Positions 1-8,349 of a stretch of 14,777 nucleotides of DNA are shown here, piece after piece. Both the position numbers and the translations under genes were made by a program. Origin of the DNA: Chloroflexota bacterium (GTDB taxonomy: Bacteria > Chloroflexota > Anaerolineae > CG2-30-64-16); the NCBI GenBank assembly GCA_029555885.1, contig JAKPQT010000733.1:1-14777 (forward strand), read 5' to 3'. Each line of letters begins with the position of its first letter. The first letter of the stretch is position 1. The notes beneath the pieces were generated by a model, which saw nothing but the letters and a program-made list of their open reading frames with translations, was not told the DNA's origin and searched no databases.

Positions 1-943
1 CCGTCTCGGACGTGCCGGACAGCGCGTTCCAGAGCTCGGGGAGGCGGGGCAGGATGTCGAGGCTGCTCGCGCGGTCGCGGATGGCCCAGATGAGCTGCTG
101 CTGGCGCTGCGCGCGACCGAAGTCCGTCGTCAGGTAGCGGTAGGTGGCGAACTTGCGGGCGGTTGCGCCGTCGAGCTGGACATCGCCCGCAGGCAGCGTC
201 CAGTTGATCATCCGGTTGGGGTCCTTCGGGTCAGGCGTCTGCTCGTAGAGCGGGCAGTCCAGGTGCACCGTCACCCCGCCCAGCGCATCGACCAGCTTCG
301 CCAGCCCATCCATCTTGATGAGCACGACATGATCCACCGGCACGCCCAGCGCCTCCTCGACCACGCGCTCGGCCAGCGCGGGGCCGCCGCCGGGATAGTC
401 CTTGTAGCCGCCCACGAAATAGGCCGAGTTCAGCCGGTCCGCGCCCCAGGTCGGGATGTCCACCCACAGGTCGCGCGGGATGCTCAGGACGCCGACCTCG
501 TCCGCGGCCTTGTCGATGGCGACGAGCATGATCGAATCCGTGTGCATCATCCACGGGCCGGGCCGCACGTCCGCGCCGAGAACGAGGATGTTTTGCGTCT
601 GCTCCAGCCGCAGCGGCGCTGACGCGTCGAAGGTCGGTGTCGCGGTCGCAGTGCCGATGACCTCGACCGTCGGCGTGAGGGTCGCGGTGGCGGTTGGCGT
701 GCTCGTGCCCGTTGCGGTCGGTGTCGCGGTGGGAGGCACGGGCGTGGGCGATGGTTCGCGCGTGGCGATCGATGTGGGTTCGGCGACCGCAGTGTCAACT
801 GCGACCGCAGTCGGCTCGACGGTCGGAGCCGCCGCAACCACGGCAGGCGTCGCGGTGGGCTGCGGGCTGCGCGGGCCGCAGCCTGCCAGCAGGAGCAGCG
901 CGAGCAAAACCAGCACCGGTCGTTTGATGGGAGGTTGTGTCAT
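1..943 (-). CDS. LytR-CpsA-Psr (LCP) family lipoprotein, 3' end cut by the window edge
   Basis: LCP enzymes act outside the cytoplasmic membrane and move lipid-linked glycopolymers onto the cell wall or other acceptors. I read 314 codons from the ATG at 943; the frame is open to base 1, so the C-terminus is missing. Residues 9-23 form a short hydrophobic signal ending in LLLAGCG, a lipobox with Cys22, so the protein is probably lipid-anchored; most LCP proteins use a transmembrane helix instead. Residues 28-104 are a Thr/Pro/Ala-rich tether. The LCP core starts near 117: NILVLGADVRPG (D125, R127), HTDSIMLVAID (D136), LSIPRD (R157, D158), RLNSAY, then DFGRAQRQQQ (R277, R280, Q281). Two usually conserved arginines look replaced (H134, T267; see findings). 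An in-frame ATG at 949 is an alternative start; neither has a clear Shine-Dalgarno sequence. Family assignment is firm, the glycopolymer substrate unknown. Confidence 0.9.
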   Translation of the reverse strand, partial: MTQPPIKRPVLVLLALLLLAGCGPRSPQPTATPAVVAAAPTVEPTAVAVDTAVAEPTSIATREPSPTPVPPTATPTATGTSTPTATATLTPTVEVIGTATATPTFDASAPLRLEQTQNILVLGADVRPGPWMMHTDSIMLVAIDKAADEVGVLSIPRDLWVDIPTWGADRLNSAYFVGGYKDYPGGGPALAERVVEEALGVPVDHVVLIKMDGLAKLVDALGGVTVHLDCPLYEQTPDPKDPNRMINWTLPAGDVQLDGATARKFATYRYLTTDFGRAQRQQQLIWAIRDRASSLDILPRLPELWNALSGTSET

Positions 944-957
944 TGGCATAGCTTTAC

Positions 958-1158
958 GGCTGCGGTTGCAAACCGCAGCCTGATACGTCAGACCTGCTGA
1001 AGCAGGTCGGCTCAGCAGAGATCGTAGCGTGCCTCGGCACGCTTGGCCTGGCAGTCTGCGGTTTGCCACCGCAGGCCCAAGCGCCGGCGGCGCGACGCAG
1101 TTACCTGATTATTTGGTCAATCGCCATGTAACCGCAGCCGTGGGGCTTGCAGCAGCCC
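958..1158. repeat. Cluster of short perfect palindromes between ilvE and the LCP gene
   Basis: The 280-base spacer 944-1223 holds no credible gene but several inverted repeats. GGCTGCGGTT at 958-967 pairs with 971-980 (10 bp, 3-base loop). GACCTGCT at 991-998 pairs with 1001-1008 (8 bp, 2-base spacer). AGCGTGCC at 1026-1033 pairs with 1036-1043 (8 bp, 2-base spacer). CTGCGGT at 1056-1062 pairs with 1068-1074 and is flanked by near-complementary arms 1041-1050 and 1072-1082. GCGCC at 1081-1085 pairs with the GGCGC that follows, and GGGCT/AGCCC lies at about 1144-1157. The first and fourth share the core CTGCGGT, and AACCGCAGCC recurs at 1130-1139, so they may be copies of one palindromic unit. 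They could stop transcription after ilvE or be an extragenic palindromic repeat family; no U-rich tail follows. Confidence 0.6.
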
Positions 1159-1223
1159 GTCGGGGAGTGTACGCGCATAGCCAGCAAAGCCGGCCAAAGC
1201 CTCGACTCCAATTTGTATCCCGA

Positions 1224-2303
1224 TCAGGCGCCCGGGACTTTGATGGTAGACGTCCACCCGTACGGGTCGGCGGCGCGGCCGTACTGGATGTCGGTGAGCG
1301 CCTGGTACAGGTGGCGGGCAACCGGTCCGGCCTCGCCGTCGTGAATCGTGACGGCCTCGCGGTCGTCGCCGAGTTTGCCGACCGGCGCGATGACCGCGGC
1401 GGTGCCGATGCCGAACGCCTCGGTGATGCGGCCCGCGTGAATGTCGTCCCACACCTGGCCGATGTCGATGCGGTCTTCGCTGATGGTGTAGCCCAGGTCG
1501 GGCGCGAGGCGCAGGACTGAGTCGCGCGTGATGCCCGGCAGGATGCTGCCCGACAGCGCAGGCGTGCTGATGTGCTTGCCCTCGTACACGAACGCGATGT
1601 TCATCGCGCCGACTTCCTCGACATAGCGCCGCTCGACCGCGTCCAGCCACAACACCTGCTGATAGCCCTGGGCCGCGACCTTCTCTGCGACGTACAGGCT
1701 GGCGGCATAGTTCCCGCCGGTCTTGGCGGAGCCGGTGCCGCCGCGCACCGCGCGCACGTGGTCGCGCGAGACGTATACGGCGACGGGCTTGAACCCGGTG
1801 GCGAAGTATGGCCCGACTGGGCCGACGATGATGTAGTGGATGTAGTCGTGGCTGGCATGGACGCCCAGCCCGACGTCCGCGGCGATGAGCGTGGGCCGGA
1901 TGTAGAGCGACGCGCCATCCTGCGCGGGCACCCACTCGTGTTCCAGCCGGACCAGTTCGGCAATCGCCTCGACGTGATCCTCGGGGTCCACCTGCGCCAT
2001 CGCCATGCGCTCGGCGGAGCGATTGAAGCGCAGGGCGTTCTCCCACGGGCGGAACAGGTTGATGTGGCCGTCGGGCCGGCGGTAGGCCTTCAAACCCTCG
2101 AAGATTTCCTGGCCGTAGTGCAACACCGCGGCCGCGGGGTCCATGCTGAAAGGCCGGTAGGGGCCGATGACCGCGTCGTGCCAGCCCAGGGCCGGCGTGT
2201 AACGCTGGCTGAACATCCGGTTGCTGAACGTCTTGCCGAAGACGAGTTCCTTCGGCATCGGCTTCATCTGCTCTGGCGCCAGCGGCTCGATGGTGATTTT
2301 CAT
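1224..2303 (-). CDS. ilvE: Branched-chain amino acid aminotransferase
   Basis: PLP-dependent fold-type IV transaminase of the cytosol. It interconverts Leu, Ile and Val with their 2-oxo acids using 2-oxoglutarate/glutamate, the last step of branched-chain amino acid synthesis. The 359 residues are normal for the longer bacterial/eukaryotic IlvE subgroup. Visible signatures are HYGQEIFEGLKAYR (62-75), YIRPTLIAAD (134-143), GGTGSAKTGGNYAAS (188-202), in which Lys194 is the expected Schiff-base lysine, EVGAMNIAFV (230-239, the usual EVGTMN motif with Ala) and GSILPGITRDSVL. The ATG at 2303 follows a strong Shine-Dalgarno GGGAGGA (2315-2309) six bases upstream. It starts 73 bases after mrpG of set 1, and I see no convincing sigma70 promoter between them, so it may be read through from the antiporter operon or have its own unrecognised promoter. 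The functional link to cation antiport is unclear; synteny may be incidental. Confidence 0.95.
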   Translation of the reverse strand: MKITIEPLAPEQMKPMPKELVFGKTFSNRMFSQRYTPALGWHDAVIGPYRPFSMDPAAAVLHYGQEIFEGLKAYRRPDGHINLFRPWENALRFNRSAERMAMAQVDPEDHVEAIAELVRLEHEWVPAQDGASLYIRPTLIAADVGLGVHASHDYIHYIIVGPVGPYFATGFKPVAVYVSRDHVRAVRGGTGSAKTGGNYAASLYVAEKVAAQGYQQVLWLDAVERRYVEEVGAMNIAFVYEGKHISTPALSGSILPGITRDSVLRLAPDLGYTISEDRIDIGQVWDDIHAGRITEAFGIGTAAVIAPVGKLGDDREAVTIHDGEAGPVARHLYQALTDIQYGRAADPYGWTSTIKVPGA

Positions 2304-2376
2304 GGTTGTCCTCCCGGTGCTGTGGAGACCCGCGTCCGCGGACTTGCGACAGCGTGTCTCATCAAAGTGGTATCAT

Positions 2377-2991
2377 TCATGATTCGCGGAACGCAGCCAC
2401 CGCCTCGTCCAGCTTCTCCGGCAAGCCCATCAGGATCAACTCGTCTTCCGGCAGGAGGTGCTCGTCGCCGCCGGGGTTGGCGATCATCTCGGTGCCCCGC
2501 CGGATGGCCAACACCGTCACATCGTAACGTTGGCGCAGGTCGATCTGGGCGAGGGTGCTGCCTGCGACCGGCGACGCCGGCGGCAGCAGGAACTTCCGCA
2601 TATCCATATCGGGCAGATGTTCTTCGAGGTCAGGAAAGTCGATGGACTCCAACTGGTGCGTACCCATATCGTAATGGCCGCGCAGTTGATCGGTGACCGT
2701 GCCTTCCCAGAGCGGGACCTTGGCGAAATAGGCGGCCCGCCCGATGATGTGGGCGGCGACGGGCGCGCTCAAAAACACGAAAAGGATGGTGGCGACCGCG
2801 TGGGAGGTTGCCACCAGGTCCTCAAAGTAGATGACGACGGCCAGCATGATCGTGCCCAGCCCCAGCGTGGCGACTTTGGTGGTGGCGGACATACGCAGGA
2901 AGAGGTCCGGCATGCGTGTGATGCCCAGCCCCGCCAGAAACATCAGGATGGCGCCCACCAGGATCAGGATGGCCGTAACGGCTTCCAGCAT
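2377..2991 (-). CDS. mrpG: Mrp antiporter subunit G fused to a C-terminal TrkA-C (RCK_C) domain (set 1)
   Basis: Residues 1-115 are an MrpG/MnhG/PhaG subunit: three hydrophobic helices with the family stretch GITRMPDLFLRMSATTK (23-39) and SAPVAAHIIGRAAYF (75-89). The known family is about 110-130 residues, but this protein has 204. Residues about 138-200 match the TrkA-C/RCK_C pattern: SPVAGSTLAQIDLRQRYDV, VTVLAIRRGTEMI, then a Pro/Asp/Glu stretch and DELILMGLPEKLDEA. RCK_C domains are cytosolic regulatory modules of K+ channels and of cation/proton antiporters, and several bind cyclic di-AMP. A linker of about 35 residues with several Asp and Glu separates the two parts. The ATG at 2991 lies two bases after the mrpF stop, with an AGGCGGG Shine-Dalgarno-like stretch upstream. 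Last gene of set 1. The second mrpG of the window (8350-8706) lacks this domain. The domain calls are firm; ligand control is inference. Confidence 0.93.
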   Translation of the reverse strand: MLEAVTAILILVGAILMFLAGLGITRMPDLFLRMSATTKVATLGLGTIMLAVVIYFEDLVATSHAVATILFVFLSAPVAAHIIGRAAYFAKVPLWEGTVTDQLRGHYDMGTHQLESIDFPDLEEHLPDMDMRKFLLPPASPVAGSTLAQIDLRQRYDVTVLAIRRGTEMIANPGGDEHLLPEDELILMGLPEKLDEAVAAFRES

Positions 2992-2993
2992 GG

Positions 2994-3260
2994 TCAGGCC
3001 CGCCTTTCGATGTAGTGTGCGAAGGCCACGGTGCCCAGGAACGAAATCAGCGCCAGCACGATAGCCAGGTCAAGCAATACCGGCTCGTCGGTTGCAATAG
3101 CATATATGGCGATGATGCCGATCATCAACGTGGCAATCAGGTCCAGCGCGACGACACGATCGGGCAGGGTCGGCCCGCGCACCAGCCGCACAAATGCGAG
3201 GATCACCGCGATGGTCAGCAGTGGAAACGCCACGTACACCACCAGGTCCTGCACGGTCAT
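2994..3260 (-). CDS. mrpF: Mrp Na+/H+ antiporter subunit F (set 1)
   Basis: Small membrane subunit of the Mrp complex, 88 residues (normal length), with three predicted helices. The family hallmark GPTLPDRVVALDLIATLMIG (residues 29-48) is present, followed by the conserved acidic segment YAIATDEPVLLDLAIVLALI (54-73) and a short C-terminal tail. MrpF is needed for assembly of the seven-part complex, where it packs with G and E; it has no separate enzymatic activity. The ATG at 3260 overlaps the mrpE stop by four bases (ATGA), so its translation is probably coupled to mrpE. Its stop is two bases before mrpG. Confidence 0.96.
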   Translation of the reverse strand: MTVQDLVVYVAFPLLTIAVILAFVRLVRGPTLPDRVVALDLIATLMIGIIAIYAIATDEPVLLDLAIVLALISFLGTVAFAHYIERRA

Positions 3261-3727
3261 CGGAGCACCTCCAGAACACGGCGCTCAAAGCCATCTTTGA
3301 TCTGGCGCCGGAACTGCTCGGTGTCGTCCCCCAGGGTCATGGAGTGAATGTACATCACGCGGCGGTCAGCCGATACGTCGAGGCTGAGCGTGCCCGGGGT
3401 GAGCGTGATCAGGTTCGCCAGCAGCGTAATCTCCATGTCGGTGCGCACGTCCAGCGGCACTGCGATGACGCCAGGGCGCATCTTGCGGTGGGGCGCCAGT
3501 ATGTAGTAGGTGACCTGCAGGTTAGCCTGAATCATTGCCCAAACGAAGAAGGCGGCGAAGCCCAGCACCTGGCGCACTTTGGTGAAATAGCCCAGTGGCT
3601 TCCCTGCGCGCTGCGCCACCCACAGCATGACATAGCCGAGCGCAAAGCCGAGGGCCAGGTTGGCGGGCGTGAACTGCCCCGTCAACGCAACCCAGGCCAG
3701 GGCCAGCAGGACATTCAAGAGCAACAT
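3257..3727 (-). CDS. mrpE: Mrp Na+/H+ antiporter subunit E (set 1)
   Basis: MrpE/MnhE/PhaE family subunit of 156 residues (typical 150-165). It has two N-terminal hydrophobic helices ([17 protein letters not shown] and [16 protein letters not shown]), a third hydrophobic stretch near 55-75, and a soluble C-terminal region with the family motif [15 protein letters not shown] (105-119) and VMYIHSM. The open frame extends far upstream, but that part overlaps the well-supported mrpD on another frame. I chose the ATG at 3727, two bases after the mrpD stop, preceded by GGGAGAG. MrpE is a structural part of the antiporter complex. It overlaps mrpF by four bases. Confidence 0.95.
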   Translation of the reverse strand: MLLLNVLLALAWVALTGQFTPANLALGFALGYVMLWVAQRAGKPLGYFTKVRQVLGFAAFFVWAMIQANLQVTYYILAPHRKMRPGVIAVPLDVRTDMEITLLANLITLTPGTLSLDVSADRRVMYIHSMTLGDDTEQFRRQIKDGFERRVLEVLR

Positions 3728-3729
3728 GG

Positions 3730-5229
3730 CTATGGCTCTCCCAGCACGGTCTGGATGTACAGATCCGGATTCAGCAACTGCTTGGCTGCCCGCGTGGCGA
3801 GGGCGAAGAACGGTTCCACCGTCAGCCCGATGACTGCGGTGATGAGCGCGAGCATCACGATGGGCAGCAACAGCGCGAGCGGGCCCGGGCCGCGGGACAC
3901 GCCATCGGCTGCCTCCGGGGCTTCCGGCGCTGGCTTCCAGAAGACCTCGCCCCAGATCTTGGTCATGGAAAACAACGTGAGCAGGCTGACGGCCAGGGCG
4001 ACCCCCACAATGACGTACTCCTGGACGCTCAGCGCGGCCTGAATCAGCACGAGCTTGGCCCAGAATCCGGAGAGGGGCGGAATGCCGGCCAGCGACAGGG
4101 CCGGAATCAGAAAGAGCAGGGCCAGGCCGGGATAGGCCGCATACACGCCGCCCAGCTTCTTGAGCTGGTCGGTGCCGTACATGCGCTGCGTTACGCCGCT
4201 GATCAAAAACAGGTTGGTTTTCACGATGATGTGGTGCATGATGTAGAAGATGGAACCTGCCAGCGCCAGGGGCGTAAAGAGGCCCAGCCCCATCATCATG
4301 TAGCCGATCTGGCTGACGATATGGAAGGATAGAATGCGCCGGAAGCTGTTCTGGGCGACCGCACCAAGCACGCCGGTGACCATTGTCAGGCCGGCCAGAA
4401 CCAGGATCACCGTGTGCGTGAAGCCGGTGTCCCGGACAAAGATGAGCGTGAAGACGCGGATGAGCGCGTAGACGCCGACCTTGGTGAGCAGGCCGGCGAA
4501 AATGGCGGAGACAGCCACCGGCGGCGTGTGATAGGACGCCGGCAGCCAGAAGAAGAGCGGGAACATCGCGGCCTTGATGCCGAACGCCACGAGAAACAGC
4601 ATACTCAGGGCCGTGAGCAGGCCCGGATGCGCGAAGCTCCTGACCTGGACGGCCAGGTCGGCCATGTTGAGCGTGCCGACAACGCCGTAAAGGATGCCGA
4701 TGGCCGCCAGGAAGAGCGCGGAGGAGATCAGGTTGAGGGTGACGTACTTGACCGCGCCTTCGAGCTGAGCCCGCTCGCCGCCCAGCGCGACCAGCACGAA
4801 CGAGGACAGGAGCATCACCTCGAACCAGACGTAGAGATTGAAGATGTCGCCGGTGAGAAACGCGCCGCACACGCCCATCAGCAGGATGTGCAGGAGCGGG
4901 TAGTAACCGAAGTGTTCGCGCTGCGCATCGATGTTGGCCAGCGAGTAGACCGCCACCGCGAGCCCCATCAGCCCGGCCAGCACGACCATGATCGCGCTGA
5001 AGAGGTCCGCGACGAGGGTGATGCCATAGGGGGCGGGCCAGTTGCCGACCTGCGCCACCTGGATGCCGCTGCGCGAGACGAAGGACAGCAGGGCCAGGCC
5101 CGTAGCCAGCAGCGCGGCCGCGCCCAGCACGCTGAACCAGCGCTGGGCGCGCAGCGACGATCGGGCCAGCAGCGCGAGAATCGCGGTGAGCAACGGGATA
5201 ATCAGCGGCAGGACCAGGGTTAGCGTCAT
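3730..5229 (-). CDS. mrpD: Mrp Na+/H+ antiporter subunit D, antiporter-like (set 1)
   Basis: Large proton-translocating subunit homologous to NuoL/M/N of complex I, 499 residues, the normal MrpD length. The expected charged residues along the membrane axis are present. [18 protein letters not shown] contains Glu137, the position known to be essential in Bacillus Mrp[16 protein letters not shown] contains Lys219, [14 protein letters not shown] has Lys250, [12 protein letters not shown] has His332/His333 and Lys337, and [12 protein letters not shown] has Lys392. These match the proton path of the family, so the subunit should be active. The ATG at 5229 shares one base with the mrpC stop (TGATG), a sign of translational coupling. 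It is clearly diverged from the other MrpD of the window (9534-11033), so the two are not recent copies. Confidence 0.97.
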   Translation of the reverse strand: MTLTLVLPLIIPLLTAILALLARSSLRAQRWFSVLGAAALLATGLALLSFVSRSGIQVAQVGNWPAPYGITLVADLFSAIMVVLAGLMGLAVAVYSLANIDAQREHFGYYPLLHILLMGVCGAFLTGDIFNLYVWFEVMLLSSFVLVALGGERAQLEGAVKYVTLNLISSALFLAAIGILYGVVGTLNMADLAVQVRSFAHPGLLTALSMLFLVAFGIKAAMFPLFFWLPASYHTPPVAVSAIFAGLLTKVGVYALIRVFTLIFVRDTGFTHTVILVLAGLTMVTGVLGAVAQNSFRRILSFHIVSQIGYMMMGLGLFTPLALAGSIFYIMHHIIVKTNLFLISGVTQRMYGTDQLKKLGGVYAAYPGLALLFLIPALSLAGIPPLSGFWAKLVLIQAALSVQEYVIVGVALAVSLLTLFSMTKIWGEVFWKPAPEAPEAADGVSRGPGPLALLLPIVMLALITAVIGLTVEPFFALATRAAKQLLNPDLYIQTVLGEP

Positions 5230-5579
5230 CAGTTCGTGTCCGTGCTCTTCAGATCATCGAGGTCGTCTGTGCCCAGGGTCTGATAGACGCGCTTGAACAA
5301 CACCAGGGCGAATGCCTGGACCCCGAAGCCGATGACGATGGCGGTCAGAATCAGCGCCTGGGGCAGGGGATCGGCAAAAGGACCTTCGATACCGCTGCTG
5401 CCCGAGGGAATCAGGGCCGGCTGGCCGCGGGTCAGGCGGCCCAGCGTGAAGATGAGCAGATTCGCCGCCTGACCGAGCAGCGCGAGGCCGATAATCAGGC
5501 GCACTAGATTGCGCCGCATCATCATGTACAGGCCTGCGGCGTAGAGCCCGCCAATGACAAAAGCCAGGAAGGTCTCCAT
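5229..5579 (-). CDS. mrpC: Mrp Na+/H+ antiporter subunit C, NuoK-like (set 1)
   Basis: Small three-helix subunit related to complex I NuoK, 116 residues (typical 110-130). Family signatures are [19 protein letters not shown] (residues 16-34), which carries the Arg-Arg-Asn motif, and [20 protein letters not shown] (69-88), the conserved DPLPQALVLTAIVI block. The C-terminal tail is hydrophilic and rich in Asp and Thr. MrpC sits next to the antiporter-like subunits in the complex. The ATG at 5579 is preceded by a strong GGAGG Shine-Dalgarno (5590-5586) embedded in the last codons of mrpB, with one base between the two genes. The stop shares one base with the mrpD start. Confidence 0.96.
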   Translation of the reverse strand: METFLAFVIGGLYAAGLYMMMRRNLVRLIIGLALLGQAANLLIFTLGRLTRGQPALIPSGSSGIEGPFADPLPQALILTAIVIGFGVQAFALVLFKRVYQTLGTDDLDDLKSTDTN

Positions 5580-5580
5580 G

Positions 5581-5988
5581 TTACGCCTCCGCCAGACCGA
5601 AGATGATGGTGAGCGTCACACCGATGACGACCAGGTAGACGCCGATGTCGAATAACAGCGGCGTGCCCACTTTGCCCAGCAGGGGCACTGCGTATTCGCT
5701 CCACAGGCCAGTCATGAACGGCTGTCCTGCAACCAGGCCAATCACCCCGCTAGTCAGAGCCACCAGCAGCCCCAACCCGATGAGGGTGCGGGAATCGATC
5801 CCGAGCGTACGCCGCGCCGTTGCCACATCGTACGCGATGGCGTAAAGCGCGAAAGCGGCCGCGGCCACCAGGCCGCCCACAAACCCGCCTCCCGGCTCGT
5901 TGTGCCCACGCAGCAGCAGGAAGATGGAGAACAGCAGCAGCAGCGGCAGCATGTAGCGCGTCGCAGTGGAGAGAATCAAAGACGTCAT
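5581..5988 (-). CDS. mrpB: Mrp Na+/H+ antiporter subunit B (set 1)
   Basis: Stand-alone MrpB/MnhB subunit of 135 residues with four predicted helices, matching the family (about 135-145). The defining motif [13 protein letters not shown] is intact at residues 28-40 after the first helix, followed by a long Ala-rich helix. [20 protein letters not shown] near 106-125 is the second conserved block. MrpB contributes to the part of the complex built around the MrpA C-terminus. It lies 13 bases after mrpA and one base before mrpC. In the other Mrp set of the window this subunit is fused to MrpA and its glycine-rich motif is altered. The ATG at 5988 has only a weak Shine-Dalgarno (GGGAC). Confidence 0.96.
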   Translation of the reverse strand: MTSLILSTATRYMLPLLLLFSIFLLLRGHNEPGGGFVGGLVAAAAFALYAIAYDVATARRTLGIDSRTLIGLGLLVALTSGVIGLVAGQPFMTGLWSEYAVPLLGKVGTPLLFDIGVYLVVIGVTLTIIFGLAEA

Positions 5989-6001
5989 ATGCTTGTCCCG
6001 T

Positions 6002-8326
6002 TCACTTGTCCGAACGCAGCTTCAACAGGGCGAATACCCCGATCGCGGCGACGGACAAGACTGTGATCTCGCCCAGGGTGTCCAGGCCCCGGAAGTCCAC
6101 CAGAATCACATTATCGATGTTGCGGCCGCGCGCGAGCGGCACCGCATTCTCGGCAAAGAAGGGCGACAGCCGTGATTCCATCGGCATGGCCGTCGTCACC
6201 AGCACCAGGACGGTCATCAGGGCGCCGGCGGACAGGGCCACCACCGCGTCGCGCACCCGTGCGGGCCGCGCGGTCAAGCGCGCGAACCTGGGCAGGCGGT
6301 AGAGCACCAGCACGAACAGGAACACGGTCAGCGTCTCGATGGCAAACTGCGTCATCGCAAGGTCCGGCGCACCGAACAGGGTATAGATGAGCGCCACACC
6401 GTAGCCGACGACGCCGAGCGCGGCCACCGAGGTCAGCCGGGACGAGGATGAGATGGCCACCACCGTGGCCGCCAGGATGAGCAGGCCGACCAGCACCTCA
6501 TAGAAGCGCACGTCGGTGTTGGCTTCGGGCGACCAGGCCACGCCGCCGCGGGTGACCAGGGCGAAGGCGGCCAGCCCCACCGTCGTCAGGATGGTGATAA
6601 TCAGGTAATAGCGCAGATAGCCGCTCTGCAGGATGCGTGTCTGGGCGCCGGCCACGCTGTTCAGGCCGCGCAATGCCAGGTCGTACCCGCGCTGCGGCCC
6701 CCAGTGGCCCGCATGGCGCAGCAGCGAGATGACCCACGGCGCGAAACGCGCGAGCACACGGTACAGGGCCTCTCGTCCCACGTAGATGGCCGCGCCCACC
6801 ACGACGGTGAGGACGCTCAACGCAAGGATGGGGCTGACGCCATGCCAGAGGGCCAGCTCGATCTCCGTGGGCTGCGCGCGCACCGCGCTCGCCGCCGCAG
6901 ACACCAGCGTACTGGGGAGGGCCTCCGGCAGCAGGCCGTTCAGCAGGCCCAGCCCGGCCAGCACGACCGGCCCCAACCACAGGGCGAGCGGCGCTTCGTG
7001 CGGTTTCTTGGGAGGGTCCCCGCGCCGTCCGAAGAAGGGACGCAGGCTAACCATCCCGGCCACGGCGACCAGCGCCATGTTGGCTGCAACGCCCGCCGCA
7101 GTGACCAGGCCCGCCGCGCGCGGGGCCTGCAGCTTGGCCTCATAGAGCAATTCCTTATTGATGAACCCGAGCATGGGCGGCAGGCCGGCCATGGAGAGCG
7201 CGGCTAACACGGCCGCGGCCGCGGTGATGGGCATGGCCCTTGCCAGCCCGCCCAGCCGCCGGATGTCACGGGTGCCTGTCTCGTGGTCGAGGATGCCGGC
7301 CACTAGGAACAGCGCACCTTTGTACAGTGCGTGCACCAGCAGGAAGAGCATGGCCGCCTTCACCGAGAGGGTCGTGTCCAGCCCGAGGAGCAGCACGAGC
7401 ATGCCCAACGTGCTGACGGTCGAGTAGGCGAGGATGCGCTTGAGGTCCGTCTGGACGAGCGCCAGAAGCGCGCCCAGGAGCATGGTCAGTATCCCCGCGC
7501 CGGTGACGAGGTAGTGCCACTCATCGGTGCCGCCGAGCAGCGGGCTCAGCCGCGCCAGCAGATAGACGCCGGCCTTGACCATCGTGGCCGAGTGGAGGTA
7601 GGCGCTGACGGGCGTGGGCGCTTCCATGGCGTTCGGGAGCCAGAAGTGGAAGGGCGCCTGGGCGGACTTGGTGAACGCGCCGAGGAGGATCAGCAGCAGG
7701 GCGGGCAGGTAAAGGGCATGCTCGCGGACCGCACCTCCGTTGCTGAGGAGCGCCGCCAGTTCCAGGCTGCCGCCAATCTGCCCCAGGAGGAGCAGCCCGG
7801 CCATCAAGGCGAGCCCGCCCCCGCCTGTGACCAGGAGCGCCTGCAATGCGGCGGCGCGGGCCCCCGGCCGGTCATGGTCCAGGCCGATGAGCAGGAAGGA
7901 GGTCAGGCTGGTCAGCTCCCAGAAGACGAAGATCGTGATCAGGTTGCCGGCCAGGACGACGCCGAGCATGGAGGCCATGAACATCAGCACCAGCGTATAG
8001 AAGCGGGTGAGCTGCGGTTTGCCGGCCAGGTAGCTGCCGGCATAGATGATGACGAGCGCGCCGATGCCGGTAATCATGAACGCGAACAGCAGGCTCAAGC
8101 CGTCGATGTAGAATGACAGGTTGATGCCCAGCCCCGTGGCCCAGGGTCGGGAGACCATGATGGCCTCCCCATGGGCAACGGACCCGAGGAGGCTGGCAAA
8201 GTAGACCGCCAGCCCGGCGGGCAGCAGCGCCAGCAGCCAGCCGGTGGCCCCGCGCGCAAGGCGGTGCAGCCACGGCGCGATGATGGCCAGCACAAAGCCC
8301 GCTAAGACTGCAAAGATGATGACCAT
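6002..8326 (-). CDS. mrpA: Mrp Na+/H+ antiporter subunit A with C-terminal MbhD/MbhE-like region (set 1)
   Basis: Largest subunit of the complex, 774 residues, about the usual MrpA length without a fused B. Residues 1-480 form the NuoL-like antiporter module with Glu137 ([16 protein letters not shown]), Lys220 ([16 protein letters not shown]), Lys251 ([15 protein letters not shown]), His332 and Lys336 ([15 protein letters not shown]), Lys391/Glu392 ([12 protein letters not shown]), and the conserved DHETGTRD. Residues about 610-680 are the DUF4040/MbhD-like segment [18 protein letters not shown] with Asp655 and Glu664. Residues 730-770 are MbhE-like: [19 protein letters not shown] with Glu753. 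All expected acidic and basic residues are present. The ATG at 8326 lies 23 bases after mrpG of set 2 with a GAGAG Shine-Dalgarno-like site and no obvious promoter, so it is probably cotranscribed with set 2. Confidence 0.97.
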   Translation of the reverse strand: MVIIFAVLAGFVLAIIAPWLHRLARGATGWLLALLPAGLAVYFASLLGSVAHGEAIMVSRPWATGLGINLSFYIDGLSLLFAFMITGIGALVIIYAGSYLAGKPQLTRFYTLVLMFMASMLGVVLAGNLITIFVFWELTSLTSFLLIGLDHDRPGARAAALQALLVTGGGGLALMAGLLLLGQIGGSLELAALLSNGGAVREHALYLPALLLILLGAFTKSAQAPFHFWLPNAMEAPTPVSAYLHSATMVKAGVYLLARLSPLLGGTDEWHYLVTGAGILTMLLGALLALVQTDLKRILAYSTVSTLGMLVLLLGLDTTLSVKAAMLFLLVHALYKGALFLVAGILDHETGTRDIRRLGGLARAMPITAAAAVLAALSMAGLPPMLGFINKELLYEAKLQAPRAAGLVTAAGVAANMALVAVAGMVSLRPFFGRRGDPPKKPHEAPLALWLGPVVLAGLGLLNGLLPEALPSTLVSAAASAVRAQPTEIELALWHGVSPILALSVLTVVVGAAIYVGREALYRVLARFAPWVISLLRHAGHWGPQRGYDLALRGLNSVAGAQTRILQSGYLRYYLIITILTTVGLAAFALVTRGGVAWSPEANTDVRFYEVLVGLLILAATVVAISSSSRLTSVAALGVVGYGVALIYTLFGAPDLAMTQFAIETLTVFLFVLVLYRLPRFARLTARPARVRDAVVALSAGALMTVLVLVTTAMPMESRLSPFFAENAVPLARGRNIDNVILVDFRGLDTLGEITVLSVAAIGVFALLKLRSDK

Positions 8327-8349
8327 GGCACTCTCACGGTTTCCAGACC

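Noticed and set aside
944..1223. A protein-coding or tRNA gene in the spacer between ilvE and the LCP gene
   Set aside because: The open frames there are short, biased and unsupported, and no cloverleaf fold was found by eye. Palindromes explain the base-pairing potential.
1117..2046. Minus-strand open frame of 309 codons overlapping ilvE
   Set aside because: Its translation is Arg/Gly/Pro-rich without any family motif, while the overlapping ilvE frame carries the full PLP-enzyme signature set and a strong ribosome site.
3728..4870. Upstream extension of the mrpE frame into the mrpD gene
   Set aside because: The extension overlaps mrpD out of frame and lacks membrane character. The MrpE family N-terminus begins at the ATG at 3727, right after the mrpD stop.
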